Positions 22,557 to 33,639 of a stretch of DNA of 64,000 nt are shown here, in pieces. Below the pieces are notes generated by a model. It made no database searches and had not been told where the DNA came from. It saw nothing but the letters and a program-made list of their open reading frames with translations. Origin of the DNA: Medakamo hakoo. Lineage: Eukaryota; Chlorophyta; Trebouxiophyceae; Coccomyxaceae. The position numbers were made by a program, and so were the translations under genes. Within the stretch, counting starts at the first letter, position 1. Each line of letters begins with the position of its first letter. The stretch spans positions 186,001-250,000 of the forward strand of contig CP089453.1 of the NCBI GenBank assembly GCA_026636295.1, in the 5' to 3' direction.

Positions 22557-22711
22557 GGGAGGCTCGAGTTGACGGGCGGATTGCTGGGCGCAATGCTCGC
22601 GCGCGAAGACGGGACGAAGCTGTGTTGTCTGCGGCTTGAGAAAAAAGAAAAAAACGCATGCGCCCGTGCGTCAGAGCCGAGAGTCCTTGCCATCCAAACG
22701 ACAAAAAGGGA

Positions 22712-24004
22712 ATGAGCGACCCGCCGCCCGGCGGGCCGCCCCGCCCCACCATCCCACCCCTGGTGGGCCGGGCGCTGAGCGGTGGCAGGGCCGGGACGAG
22801 TGCGCGTGGGAACAGTGGAGTCGCGAGCGCTGCTCGCGCTGGCGTGCCACCGTCCGCCGCCGTCGCGGCCGCGCCCCCGTCTGCGGCGACCCTGGCCGCG
22901 GGCACGGGCGTCTTCGCGGCCGACGCCGACGAGCAGCGAGCCGGGGCGGCGCCGCCACCCCCGCCTCCCCGGCCGCAGGCACCCCTACCCCCGACCTCGG
23001 CCTTCGCCCGCCCAGGCCCCGCCGCGTCCGCGTCCCACCCGCCGCCCTCCACGCCGTCCCTGCCCGCGCTCGCGGCGTCGCACCCAGGGTTGCTGATCGT
23101 CTCCCGCCGCCAGGCGGGCAACCCGTTGCTGGCCCACCTCCCGCCCGGGCGGTGGGTCTGGGGCCCGGCAGACGCGCCGGCCGACTACTACCCCGCCCCC
23201 GACATCGCCGTCCTCTTCCTGTCCCTGCGGTTCCACCTGCTGAAGCCGGACTACATCCTGGCCCGCATCCGCGCGCTGGCGGGGCCGGGCCGGGAGGCGG
23301 GCGGCGGGGGTGCCTCCGTCACCCTGGGCTCCGCCCCGCTCCCTTCCCCCCGCCTGCGCGTCCTCCTGGTCCAGGTGGACGTGGACGACCCGGGCCCGCC
23401 CCTGGAAAGCGTCAACGTCCTCGCCCTGCGGGCGGGCCTGACCCTGATATGCGCGACGGGCGCGACGGGCGCCGCGAGGTTCCTCGACCTGTACCGCAGC
23501 CTGGCGGGCGCGCCGCCCACGGCCATTGCGGGCCGGGCGGACGCGTCGGCGGGCGCGGTGCTGGGCGCGGCCCTGACCGGCATCAGGGGCGTGAACGCGA
23601 CGGACGTCCTCACCCTGGGCGCCACCTTCAAGACCGCGGGCGGCATTTTCTCCGCGCCGCCGTCCGCCCTGGCGTCCGTGCCCGGCATCGGCCCCACGAA
23701 AGCCCGGCGGCTGGCGGAGGCCTTTCACACGCCGTTCAGGGGAAAGCCCGTGCGCCAGACCCGGTTGGACGCAGTGTTTGGGCGGGCGGCGGCCCGGGCG
23801 GCTCCCCCAGCCGGCGCGCCGCCACCGCCACCGCCGCCCGGTGACGCTGCTGAGCCGGAGCCGCCGCCACCAGCGCCTCAGTCCGAAGCTGCCTGGGCGC
23901 CCGGGCTGGAAGTCTTCGAGTACGACGACCTGGATGACGCGGACCTGGTGGGTGGTGACCTGGGGGGCGGCGCCGGCGGCGGGAGCGGCGGGGAGGATGG
24001 CTAG
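22712..24004 (+). CDS. ERCC1: ERCC1/RAD10-like DNA repair endonuclease subunit
   Basis: An intronless gene of 430 residues. Residues 1-125 are Pro/Ala-rich and disordered. The central domain (about 131-285) carries LIVSRRQAGNPLLAHLP, then DIAVLFLSLRFHLLKPDYI and LRVLLVQVDVDDP, which match the ERCC1 nuclease-like domain in order. The tandem helix-hairpin-helix region (about 295-345) includes LASVPGIGPTKARRL. ERCC1 is the non-catalytic partner of XPF. The pair cuts the 5' side of damage in nucleotide excision repair and crosslink repair. The last 80 residues are an acidic, Gly-rich tail. It starts 155 bases from the signal-peptide gene on the opposite strand. Confidence 0.93.
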   Translation: MSDPPPGGPPRPTIPPLVGRALSGGRAGTSARGNSGVASAARAGVPPSAAVAAAPPSAATLAAGTGVFAADADEQRAGAAPPPPPPRPQAPLPPTSAFARPGPAASASHPPPSTPSLPALAASHPGLLIVSRRQAGNPLLAHLPPGRWVWGPADAPADYYPAPDIAVLFLSLRFHLLKPDYILARIRALAGPGREAGGGGASVTLGSAPLPSPRLRVLLVQVDVDDPGPPLESVNVLALRAGLTLICATGATGAARFLDLYRSLAGAPPTAIAGRADASAGAVLGAALTGIRGVNATDVLTLGATFKTAGGIFSAPPSALASVPGIGPTKARRLAEAFHTPFRGKPVRQTRLDAVFGRAAARAAPPAGAPPPPPPPGDAAEPEPPPPAPQSEAAWAPGLEVFEYDDLDDADLVGGDLGGGAGGGSGGEDG

Positions 24005-24099
24005 ATGTTAGAGAGTGAAAGAAAGAAACGCAGCCAATTGCGCACAACCCCCAAAAAAAACTCGCGGCTGCCTGCCTCCCGCCCGCCCTTTCACTCCAC

Positions 24100-25005
24100 A
24101 TGGCGGCCATGAGCCGGGGGCGCCTGGTCGCCGGCGGCCTGGCCGTCTTTGGTGCCGGCCTGGGCGCGGCCCTGGTGGCGTCGGCGCCGCCGAAACCAAC
24201 GGCGGACGCGGGCGGCGCCGGACCGCACCCCCCCACCCCTCCATCCCCGTCCGTGTCGGTGTTCGACGCCATCGCACCAGACTACGACGCCCGCATCTCC
24301 CGCGAGGAGCTGTTCATGGGGCTACCCCTGCTGCGGCGCTGGCTCATCTCCAAAGCGACCGGCGACGTGCTGGAAGCGGCGGCGGGGACGGGGCGGAACC
24401 TGCGATATTACGCCGCCCCGCCGGCCGTCACCTCGCTCGTCCTGGCCGACCCGTCGCCCCGCATGCTGACCGTCGCGGCGGGCCGGGCGGAAGACAGGAA
24501 GCCGGGGTCCGGCCCGCCCGTCGCGTTTGTGCGCGCCAAAGCCGAGGAGCTGGTGGTGGGACGGCCGGGCGGGCCGGGCGGGCCGGGCACCGTCGTCGTG
24601 TCGCCATCCTCTGCCGCGTGGCCCGCGCCGCGGTCGGCGCCGCCGCCCGGCGTCGTGCCGGCGGGCGCCTTTGACACGGTCGTCGACACGTTTGGCCTGT
24701 GCTCCATGGACGACCCCGTGGCGGGGCTCCAGGCGCTGGCCACCGCCCTGAAGCCGGGCGGGCGGCTGCTGCTGCTGGAGCACGGGCGCAGCGGGCGGTG
24801 GCGGTGGCTGGACGAAAGGCTCGACAAGGGCGCGGCCGCGCACGCGGCGGCCTGGGGCTGCGCGCACAACCGCGACATTCTGGGCATCGTGAAGGCGGCG
24901 GGCTTGGAGGTGGTGAGCGTCAGCACATGGCACTTTGGGACGACGAGCGTCATCGAGGCCCGCGTGCCCGCGCGGGGTAGAGGGAGCGAGCTAGCGACAG
25001 ACTGA
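24100..25005 (+). CDS. OMS1-like class I SAM methyltransferase
   Basis: An intronless gene of 301 residues (an ATG at 24109 is an alternative start). Residues 8-29 are one hydrophobic N-terminal segment, as in membrane-anchored mitochondrial OMS1 proteins. FDAIAPDYDARISREELFMG is followed by the SAM-binding motif I GDVLEAAAGTGRNL, the acidic motif II VLADPSPRML, and motif IV DTVVDTFGLCSMDDP. LKPGGRLLLLEHG is the post-IV block. Family members sit in the inner mitochondrial membrane, and OMS1 has been linked to mitochondrial RNA or respiratory function. The substrate is not shown by sequence. Confidence 0.82.
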   Translation: MAAMSRGRLVAGGLAVFGAGLGAALVASAPPKPTADAGGAGPHPPTPPSPSVSVFDAIAPDYDARISREELFMGLPLLRRWLISKATGDVLEAAAGTGRNLRYYAAPPAVTSLVLADPSPRMLTVAAGRAEDRKPGSGPPVAFVRAKAEELVVGRPGGPGGPGTVVVSPSSAAWPAPRSAPPPGVVPAGAFDTVVDTFGLCSMDDPVAGLQALATALKPGGRLLLLEHGRSGRWRWLDERLDKGAAAHAAAWGCAHNRDILGIVKAAGLEVVSVSTWHFGTTSVIEARVPARGRGSELATD

Positions 25006-25050
25006 AAAAACACAACACCGACACTCTTTTCTCACACGTTTTTCACCCCA

Positions 25051-26931
25051 TCAGCCGGCCTCGGCGGGCGGCGGCGCAGCAGCGACAGGCGCACCAGGCG
25101 GTTTCTGCGCCGCCTTGCCACCGCCACCGCCGCCACCCCTCGCCGCCTTCACTTTTTTGACCTCTGCCAGGACCGCGACCGCGACGAGGCACCGCGCTGC
25201 CTCGGCCAGCCGGGCCGCCGCCGCGCCGCCGTCGGCTTCGACGTCCGACAGGGCGGACGCGGCGGGCGGGCCGGCTTCTTCCAGGGGTCCCGAAAACGCG
25301 GCCGTCAGCTCTTCGGCGGCGCAGAGGGCGCGGGAGCACTCGGCCCGCAGCGCGGCCGCGACCGCGACCCCGCCCGCGGCCGTCGGCCAGGGCAGGCCGT
25401 CCCCCGCGGGCCGGCCATACCGATGCTCCGCAGCGGCGGACCGGCCCAGCGCTAGCGCTGTGTTCACGCCGGCGGCGGCCAGGGCGCCGAGGGCGGACGC
25501 GGCGGCGGCGGCGGCGGCGGCGGGAGGGGCGGAGGGCGGGAGGCCGGCCGCGGACTGCAGGCCCGCCCCGCGCGCGGCGTCGACCGCGGCCCGGCACTTG
25601 TCCAGGGCGGCCGCCGCTTCGGCGGGCAGGTCGCCCGGCCACAGCTCGCTCAGTCCACCGTCATCATCGCCTTCAATGTCCAAGACGTCCGCGACGCGGG
25701 CCGCGACGGCCTCGACGGCCGCGCCCGAGGGAGGGTGGGCGGCTGTCAGCGCGGAGCGCGCGCGGCTGGCCGCCCGCCCCGCGTCCGCGGCCAGGGCTTC
25801 CAGCTCCGCGCCCGCCCGGCGTCCGCCACCAGCAGCGAAAGCCGCGTCAAAGCCAGATCCAGGTGGAGGAGGCGGGGGCGGCGTGGTCGAGGGCTTGGGC
25901 GGCGGCGGTGGAGGGGCGGACGGCGCCGTGGCCGTGGGCGTCGGCCGCGGTGGCGGCGCCGGCCGGCCGGCCGCCTGCCGCGGCTTCTCCGGCCCGGCGT
26001 CCTCCTCGCCGCTGTCGTCCGCGTCGCCCAGGCCGCCGCCGTCGATGAAAGCCACGGCACGGGCGGCCAAGGCGCCCAGCAGGCGGCCCGCGGCCGGACC
26101 ACCGCCACGCCCGCCGCCCTCGCCACCGCTGCCGCTGCCGTCGCTGGGCAGCCGCGGCGGCGGTGCCGCCGCCTCCGCCAGCTCGCGCACGCCTTCTCCG
26201 ACCTCTTTCGCCGCCACGCGCGCCGCCCGGGTGGCCCCACCCCAGAGGGTGCCCAGCGCGCGGCCGGCAGCCGCGGCGGCCGCAGCGGCTTTCGCGTCGA
26301 CGGCCGCCAGGCCCGCCTCCAGGGGAGCCGGCTCGCCCCTCAGCCTGGCCAGGACGGCCGCCCGGCGTGCGGCGGCCGCCGGGTCGTCGTCGGCACCTGG
26401 TGCGTCCGCCTCGTCCGGCGGCGAGCGGCGCGGGCCTGGGCGGCCCGCCCCGCCCTCGTCGTCGTCGTCGTCTGAAGAGGACACCGCGAGCGCTTCCGCC
26501 AGCGACGCGCCCAGGCCTTTCACGTCGGCGGCGGCGGCGGCGATGGCCGCGCCAAACCGGCCCAGGCCCCAGCCGCCACCGCCCGTTTGAGCAGGAGGCG
26601 GCGGGGCGGGCCGGGCTGCAGGAGACGGCGGGGCGGGCCGGGCTGCAGGAGGCGGGGGTTGCTGCCGGGGCGGGTCGGCGCGCGGCGCGGGTGGTGGAGC
26701 TGTCGTCGCCGCCGGCGGACCTGCCGCACGCCCTGCCCCACGCCCACCCGCTGGGCGGGCGCCCAGGGCGCCTCGTCCCCGGCCTCGACCGGCTCCCGGG
26801 CCAGGTGGGCCACCCACAGGGCGTGGGCGGGGCTGCGGCGCAGGCGCGGCGCGCGCCAATGGTGCGGCGTCACCCTCTTCGGGTGGGACAGGCGCCGGCG
26901 GCGAGGCCGGATGGCTGTCCGCGTCTGACAT
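25051..26931 (-). CDS. Ala/Pro-rich protein, weakly FAM114 (DUF719)-like
   Basis: A single exon gives 626 residues, starting MSDADSHP. Residues 1-115 are Pro/Ala/Arg-rich. [18 protein letters not shown] block then precedes an acidic stretch ([11 protein letters not shown]). [19 protein letters not shown] follows, and then long Ala-rich helices. The tryptophan-glycine motif followed by amphipathic helix and acid patch recalls FAM114/NOXP20 proteins, which bind Rab2 at the Golgi. The match is partial and could reflect composition. The 148-base gap to the start of NAE1 on the other strand is likely a shared promoter. Confidence 0.5.
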   Translation of the reverse strand: MSDADSHPASPPAPVPPEEGDAAPLARAAPAPQPRPRPVGGPPGPGAGRGRGRGALGARPAGGRGAGRAAGPPAATTAPPPAPRADPPRQQPPPPAARPAPPSPAARPAPPPPAQTGGGGWGLGRFGAAIAAAAADVKGLGASLAEALAVSSSDDDDDEGGAGRPGPRRSPPDEADAPGADDDPAAAARRAAVLARLRGEPAPLEAGLAAVDAKAAAAAAAAGRALGTLWGGATRAARVAAKEVGEGVRELAEAAAPPPRLPSDGSGSGGEGGGRGGGPAAGRLLGALAARAVAFIDGGGLGDADDSGEEDAGPEKPRQAAGRPAPPPRPTPTATAPSAPPPPPPKPSTTPPPPPPPGSGFDAAFAAGGGRRAGAELEALAADAGRAASRARSALTAAHPPSGAAVEAVAARVADVLDIEGDDDGGLSELWPGDLPAEAAAALDKCRAAVDAARGAGLQSAAGLPPSAPPAAAAAAAASALGALAAAGVNTALALGRSAAAEHRYGRPAGDGLPWPTAAGGVAVAAALRAECSRALCAAEELTAAFSGPLEEAGPPAASALSDVEADGGAAAARLAEAARCLVAVAVLAEVKKVKAARGGGGGGGKAAQKPPGAPVAAAPPPAEAG

Positions 26932-27079
26932 GGCGTGCGTGCGTCAGCGAGGTGCCCGTGCCGATTGGAGAAGAGGGGGGCGGAGCGGTCCGTCCGCCCC
27001 GGTTTTCGTTTTTGCGTTGTGTTTTGCGTGGAGGATGAATGCCCCCCATTTTTCTCTTCTCTCTCTGCACGACAGTAAA

Positions 27080-29528
27080 ATGGCGACGCCCCAGTCCCAG
27101 CCGCCGCTCGGCGCGGCGGGCGCGGCGACAGCCGACACGTCCAAGAAGTTTGACCGCCAGATCCGGGTGTGGGGCGCTGAAGGCCAGGCCGCGCTCGCGG
27201 GCGCACGCGTGTGCCTGCTCGGCTCCGGTGCAACTGGCGCGGAAGCGCTCAAGAATCTCGTCCTGGGCGGCATCGCCGCCTTCACCGTCATTGATGATGC
27301 CCTGGTGAGGAGAGAGAGGCGAGGGGGTGTGGCTGGAAGGAAGAGGCGACGCCCAAGGCGACAAGGAAAACAAAAACGGGCCGACCCGCGCGCCTCCCCT
27401 CCCCTCCCCCAGCGCGCGCGGCAACCCTCCCCACACCCACCCTCTCCCCACCTCGTCCATCCCATCCATTCCAGGTCACGCCCGCCGACTTGGGCAACAA
27501 CTTCCTGGTCTCGCCCGCCGACGTGGGCCGCCCACGCGCCGCCGCCGTCGCCGCCCGCGCCGCCGAACTCAACCCGGGCGTCGCGCCGTCGTTCGCGGTG
27601 GAATCGCCAGGAGAGCTCGCCACCCACCGCCCGGGCGTGTGTTCCGGCTTTTCGCTCGTCATCGCGGCGGGGCTGGCCTGGCCGGCTTTGGAGGCTCTGG
27701 ATGCTTCTCTACGCGCGGCGGGCGTTCCCTTGGTGGCGGCCCGGTCGTACGGCTTGGCGGGGTTTGTGCGGGTGCGTTTTTTCCCCCCCCGCCACCCGCG
27801 CGCCGCGGCCATCGCCCGCCCACCGCGCTGCCCTCCGCCTCACGCGCGCGCCACCCGCCCCACACAACAGCCGTGCGTCGCGGAACACGTCGTCGTCGAG
27901 TCCCGCCCGGACAACAAGGTGGCCGACCTGCGGTGCGTTGCGGGCTTTGGGCGCCGTGAGTGAGAAAACGGGCGTCATGTCCATCCATCCATCCATCCAT
28001 CCATCCATCCATCCATCCATCCATCCATCCATCCATCCATCCATCCATCCATCCATCCACCTCACCCACCAGCCTCGCCACGCCCTGGCCCGAGCTCACT
28101 GCCTTCGCGTCCAGCATCGACCTGGCCGCACTAGACGACGTCACCCACCGCCACGTCCCCGCCGCCGTCCTGGTCATCCAGGCGTGCGAAGCGGTGCGGG
28201 CGGCTAAAACAGCTGCGGCGGGCAGCCAAGGCGGCGGCGGCGGCGCGCCCACACCCGCACCTCTCACGCCATCCGACCTACCCGCCGTCCGCTCCCAGCT
28301 GGAAGCCTGGCGCCGCTCGGGCGACCGCGAGGGCGCGGCCTCGCACGCTAACGCGGAAAACTTCGACGAGGCGGCCGACTTCGCGCGGCGAGCCCTGGCG
28401 CCGCCCGAACCCATCCGTGAGTTTTTTGTTTTGTTTTTTTTTCCAGCCAAAAAAAGACGGCGTGCCGTTTCTCACGCGCCCTCTCCCTCCTTTCCCTCTC
28501 TCCCCCCAACAACAGCCCCCGAAATCCGCGCCTTGCTGGCCGACCCGGCCGCCGCGTCCCCGTCCGCCAGCACGCCCGACTTTTGGGTGCTGGTCGCCGC
28601 GCTGCGCGCGTTCATCTGCGCGGAAGGCGGCGGCGCCGGCTCCCTCGACGGCCCGGGCGCCTCGCTGCCACTCGAAGGCAGCCTGCCCGACATGACGGCG
28701 ACGACCGACTACTACGTGGGCCTGACCCGCGTGTTCAAGGCCAAAGCCGAGGCGGACGCTGCGGCGCTGGCCGCGCACGCGGGCCGCCTCCTCATTTCCG
28801 CGGGCCGTGCGCCCGACGCCATCCCGCCGTCCTCCATCCGCACCTTTTGCCGCAACGCGCGCTGGTTGCGCGTGGTGCGCCTGCCGCCGTTGGGCGTGGC
28901 GTGGGCGGGGCCGGCCGGCTCGCCGGGCGCGACGGCCCTGCGTGCGGCGCTGGACGGGCGCGGTGGCAGCGGCGGCGGCGGTGGCGGTGGCGCTGAGGCG
29001 GGCCCCTCCCCCTCCGCCGCCGCCGCCACGCACCTGGTCCTGACCCGGGCCGCCGACGCGTTCGCGGCGGCGCACGGCGGCCGCCTGCCCGGCGGCCTGG
29101 CGGCCAGCCTGGTCGCGCCCGCCGGGCCGACGCAGTCGGCCGCGTCCCAGCCGGGGAGTCCGGGCGGCGGCGCCGGGTGTGGGCCATCATCGCCGTCCGA
29201 CCCGCCGCCCTCCCTGCCTGTGCCGCCCGTTGAGCCGGCGGACGTGGACGGCCTGGCCGCGTGCGCTGCGGCTGTGCTGGAGCGGGCGGGCGTGGGTGGT
29301 GGCGCGACCCCGCAGGGCGGAGGCCCCCCACCCACTCCCGCCCTCCCGCCCGGCGCGGCCGCCGACGCCGCGCGCTCGGGAGGCGGCGAATTGCACGCCG
29401 TCGCCGCCATCATCGGCGGCTTTGCCGCCCAGGAAGGCATCAAACTGCTGACCCGGCAGTTTGTGCCCGTGGGCGGGACACTCGTCTTTGACGGGGCGCG
29501 CGCGGTCACGGCCGTCCTGGAGGTTTGA
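27080..29528 (+). CDS. NAE1: NEDD8-activating E1 regulatory subunit (NAE1/AXR1)
   Basis: Exons 27080-27304, 27475-27771, 27871-27932, 28073-28416 and 28516-29528 give 646 residues. The first exon is a strong match: [18 protein letters not shown] and [20 protein letters not shown]. Splicing exon 3 to exon 4 rebuilds [16 protein letters not shown], as in homologues. Later blocks are [14 protein letters not shown] and [18 protein letters not shown], and the end is [23 protein letters not shown]. This subunit pairs with UBA3 to activate NEDD8 for cullin modification. It lacks the E1 catalytic Cys, as the family does. A Gly/Ala-rich insert near the C-terminus is not typical. Intron 3 is mostly a CCAT microsatellite. 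Confidence 0.93.
27981..28059. repeat. (CCAT)n microsatellite inside NAE1 intron 3
   Basis: About 19 perfect copies of the tetranucleotide fill more than half of the 140-base intron 27933-28072. The repeat stops about 13 bases before the acceptor AG, so it covers the expected branch-point and pyrimidine-tract region. Confidence 0.95.
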
Positions 29529-29675
29529 AGGAAGAGCTGTGCATTCCCCACCCATTCCCCATGATGGCTGGCTGGCTGGTGCATGGGGGGAGAGAGGGGG
29601 AGAGGAGAGCAGCTGCGCCCGCGCGCGTGTGTCACCCATTCATTTTTGCCTGTCTGTTCCGTCTACAAGTGTTTT

Positions 29676-29697
29676 TCACTCTATCGTTTCACCCTCC

Positions 29698-29731
<34 letters not shown>

Positions 29732-31034
29732 ATGCGCGGGCTGTCCGCACCGCCGCCACCTCGGCGAGCGCTTCCGCCCGGCCCAGCCCCGCCGCCGCGC
29801 GTTCGGCGCTCCGTGCGCTCAGCGCCGCCGTGTCGACGCGACCCCAGGCGTCGTGCGGCACGTCGGCGTGCATGGGGGCGTCCACGTCCGCCGGGAAGGG
29901 AGGGTGGAGTGCGGACTGGAGGAACAGGCCGGCCGGCGGCGCGACGGTCCACCCGCGCGCCGCGCCGGCCGCCCTCGCCGCCGCGCCGGCCTCCCCGTCC
30001 CGCACCGCTTGCTCGACCGCGCTCACAGGCAGTTTGCCGGACCCGACGGCCATGAGCGCCGCGCTCATGTGGCGGACTTGGCGGAAGAGGAAGCCGTCCC
30101 CGGTAAAAACCAGGGCCAGCAGCTGCGGGGGGAGGGGGGACGGCCCGCCCAGCGCCGGTGGCGGCGGCGGCCAGGCGGCGCCGCCCGGCCCGACCTCCAC
30201 CACGGCCGCCTGCGTGAGGGTGCGGACGCCGTCGTCCCGCCGCCCAGACCCCCCGCCGTGCGCCGTCGCAAAGCCGGCGAAGTTGTGCGTGCCGACCAGC
30301 GAGGCGGCGGCGTCAGCCATCGCGCCCGTGTCCAGGCGGCCGCGCACGGTCGCGACGAAGCGCGGCAGCAGCGGGTCGTCGAAGCCGCCGCCGCCCAGGC
30401 CGGCCGCTATGTAGTAGACGTACGTCTTGCCCAAACAAGAAAAGCGGGCGGAGAAGTCGGGCGGGGCGGGCGTGACGTCGACGACGCGGATGGAGCGCGG
30501 GAGGAGCGCGTTGAGGGCGGACGCGAAGGTCTTGGCCGGGCGGCCGACGCCGGCCGCGAGGCGGGCGGGCGCCCGGAAACTGACGACCTGGCCCCGGGCA
30601 TGGACGCCCGCGTCCGTGCGCCCAGCGCCCTGGACGACCAGTGCGGCCCGGGCGGACGAGAGGGGGCGCGGCAGGCGCGCGCGGCGCGGCGAGGCTGGGT
30701 CGGTCCACCCACCGCCCGCCAGGGCGCACAGGGCCGCTTCCAGCGAGCCCTGGACGGTGGGCGGTTCGCGCACGCCGGGCGGGCGGAGCTGGACCTGGAA
30801 GCCGGCCAAGTCCGTGCCGTCGTAGGCGAGCGTGGCGGCAAAGGTGCGGAGCGGTTCGCCGGTCGGGGAGGCCGGGTCGGGCGCTGCTGGCGGCCGGGTG
30901 CCCCTGCCGTCGTCGTGTCCGCCGGCCGCGGCCGCCGCCTGACTCCGCACTCCACCACGTCTCCTGAGTGGCCGGGTGAGCGCTCGACTCAGGCCGCCGG
31001 GCGGGCGGGCGCACGCCAGAGCGGCGGCCCGCAT
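29676..31034 (-). CDS. TruA-type tRNA pseudouridine synthase
   Basis: A single exon gives 452 residues. The first 45 residues (MRAAALACARPPGGLSRAL and on) are basic and Ala/Arg-rich, which fits an organelle transit peptide. The TruA fold begins at FAATLAYDGTDLAGFQVQ. The catalytic Asp is D141 in GRTDAGVHARGQVVSF. Supporting blocks are ARFSCLGKTYVYYI, GTHNFAGFA and FLFRQVRHMSAALMAVG. TruA modifies uridines 38-40 of tRNA anticodon arms. A Ser/Arg-rich insert near residue 115 and a long Ala run near the C-terminus are extra. The gene is convergent to NAE1 (147-base gap). Confidence 0.92.
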
Positions 31035-31205
31035 TTTTTCTGGTGGGGGGCTGCCGGCTTGTTTTGGGGCGCGAATGAGGGGCGAGCGCTCGCTTGGGAC
31101 CCGTCACTGTTGCAACTCGACGACAGCTCGGGAAACACGCGCGCCGCGTTGGACGCGTTGCGCCCGTCCCTCCTCTTGCAAACACACACCTCCTCGCGAC
31201 TCGCC

Positions 31206-33489
31206 ATGGCCTCGCCCTCCACGAGCGCGGCGGCCGAGGTGCGTTTGGGCGTGGGGACGCGGCCCGGCGCGGACAACTGCTCTGTCTCGCGCGCCGCTCT
31301 CAAACGCCCTCCCCCCCTCGCAAACACAAACAGGTCCCCGCCGCCGCCATGCGCGACCGGCTGGAAGCCGAGCTGGCGGCCAAGGCCGAGCTGCAGGTGA
31401 CGTGGCAGGGTAGGAGGAAAGGGGAGCACGTTTCCAGGCGGAGGCATGCGCCGTCGAAAAAAAACAAACGCCATGGCCTTTTCGCCGCGCGCTGCACGAC
31501 CCCCGCCAAACAACGCCCTCACCCCCCACCCCACCCCCCCACCACCAATACAGGGCATGCTGTCCGATGCCCTGGTCGAAGTCGACTTCCATAAGGAGAC
31601 CCGCCGCATCCGGGCGGCCGTGGCCAAGCTGGAGAAGCGGCGCGCCGACGCGGCGGCCGACGCGGCCGACCGGGCGGCGGCCGCTGCTGCCAAGGCGGCT
31701 GCGGAGGTGAGTTGATCTGGGTGGTTGGAAGATCCAGGATGGCGGCCCTGCCCCTGCGTGGCGGCGCCGAGACGGGCGACGGGGCGCGGCGCCCCGTCCG
31801 TCTCGCAAGCGAGCTGTTGCGCGCCGACTAAAAAAAACGGAAGCAGACTCACGCCCACGTCCCAACGCCCTCCTCCCGCAACAGGCCGCCCGCGACCAGG
31901 AGCGCCGCTTGCTGACGGCGGAACACGAGCTGGCGGCTTCTTTACTCCAAGCCGAGCGGTGGCGCCAAAAAGCCTCCCTGCTCCACCTGCGCGAAGCTTC
32001 GGCGGCCGAAGACGCAGCGCTGGCCGCCCACGGCGCCCGCCTGCTGGCATCCGAACTCGCCATCGTGGCTGGGTCGGGCGCGGCGTCGGCCCGGGCAGTG
32101 GCGGCGCTGCAGGCCGCCCTGGAGGCCGCGGAAGCGCGGGCGGAGGGGCTGCAGGCGGCGGCCGACCGCGCGCGTGCCGCGTGCGAGCGCGCGGCGGCCG
32201 ACGCGGCCGCAGCCCGGGCCGCAGCCGGCGCGGCGGACGGTTCCTTGGCCGCGACGGAACGCCGGGCGGAAGACCGGGTGAAAGCCGCCGACACGGCGGC
32301 CGCCCTGGCGGACCAGCGGGCCAAAGCGGCGGAGACGGCCGCGGACGCGGAGCGCCGTCGCGCGGACGCGGCCGAGCGGGCGGCAGCGGAGGCCGTGGCG
32401 GCGGCGGAAGCCCGGGTCCGGGAAGCGGGGCGCATCGCGGGCCTGGGCGACAACCTGACGGCGGAACGGCTGAAAGCCGCGGGCGAGCGGGCGGCCCTGG
32501 TGGAGGCGGGGCTGCGGGCCGAGCTGGCCGCCGCGCGTGCGGCGGCCGCGGAAGAGAAGGCCCGGGCCGACGCGGCGGCGGCGGCGGCGGCGGGCGCGGA
32601 GACGGGCCTGCGTCGCCGCCTGGCCGACTCTGCGGCGGAGGCGGCGGCGCTCAGGCGGGCGACGGCGACCAAGGAGGCGAGGATTGCCGCGCTGGAGGAG
32701 GCGGTCGCGGGCAGCGGCGGCGGCGGCGCGAAGAAGGCGCGCAAGCCGCGCGCGAAAAAGGGGGCGGCGCCGACCGCGACCGCGTCCACGGCGACGGCAA
32801 CGGAAGACGCGCCGTCTGCTGCCGCCCCCGCGCCCGCGCCTGCCGGGTCCGAAGACGAGACGGAGGCGGCGTCCCCGCCGTCAGCGACGGACGGTGGCGG
32901 TGGCGGCGTCGCCGCTGCTTTGGGCCTGGTCTCTTCCCTCGTCGCGGACTTGGCGCCCGCCGAGGCTGCTGCGGGCGGCGCAGCCCGCCCCGCGGGGCGC
33001 CGGCCTGGCGGCGCGTCCCGCCTGGCGGCCGCTGCCGCCGCTGCGGCGGCCGACAAGGAAAAGGAGGCGGCGGCCGCGCGGCCCGCACCCGTCCAGGACA
33101 AAGAAAACGACACGACGACGACCACGCCCGCCGTCGCCGCCCCGGACGCGGCCGCGCCGCCGCCCGCACCCTTGGACGCGCTGGCGGGGCGGGCCGTGCG
33201 CGAGGCGGCCGCGGTCGTGGGCGCGCCCGGGCCCGCGGCGGCCGCGTTTGCCGCACGCGCGGCCGCGCGCGGCGCGGTCGGGCCCGCCCCTCCTGGCGCG
33301 GGCACCCGCCCGCCGCCGCCCGCCGCGGGCGGCGCCGGTGCGGGCAAACGCCGCTTGGCCCCACCTGCTGGGATGTCTCTTTTTTACGGCGTGGGCGGGG
33401 CGGGTGGCTTCAAAGTGCCGCGCCTGGTGACGGACCGGGCGGCCAAAGGCGGGGGTGGGGGCGGTGGGGCGAGTGGGAGCGGCGTGTGA
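31206..33489 (+). CDS. Long coiled-coil protein, unknown
   Basis: Exons 31206-31238, 31334-31396, 31554-31706 and 31885-33489 give 617 residues, all joined in phase 0. The first three exons are tiny (11, 21 and 51 codons). Residues about 20-340 are a near-continuous Ala/Glu/Arg coiled coil with heptad-like spacing, then a basic patch KKARKPRAKKGA. A disordered Ala/Pro/Thr-rich stretch follows. The last 40 residues differ: KRRLAPPAGMSLFYGVG then FKVPRLV, which looks like a short binding motif. No known domain is recognised. It could be a cytoskeletal or nuclear scaffold. Confidence 0.65.
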
Positions 33490-33639
33490 GACCAAAAAAA
33501 AAAAACTGTTCGTCCTCCGTCATTCCGCTTTTTTTCACTCTCGTGCGACGCCATCTCACACGCGCCAGCGGCTCTGCAAGGCCTGGCCTGTCTCGGCAAG
33601 CTCTCCTGAAATCCGGCTGTGCGAACTTTCGTCCTAGCC

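Noticed and set aside
24100-25642. Two minus-strand frames across the methyltransferase (24322-25013) and one inside the FAM114-like gene (25043-25642)
   Set aside because: They are shadows of the real genes in other frames, with Arg/Gly/Ala composition and no motifs.
27981-28059. Regular repeats as a CRISPR-like array
   Set aside because: It is a simple tetranucleotide microsatellite with no spacers.
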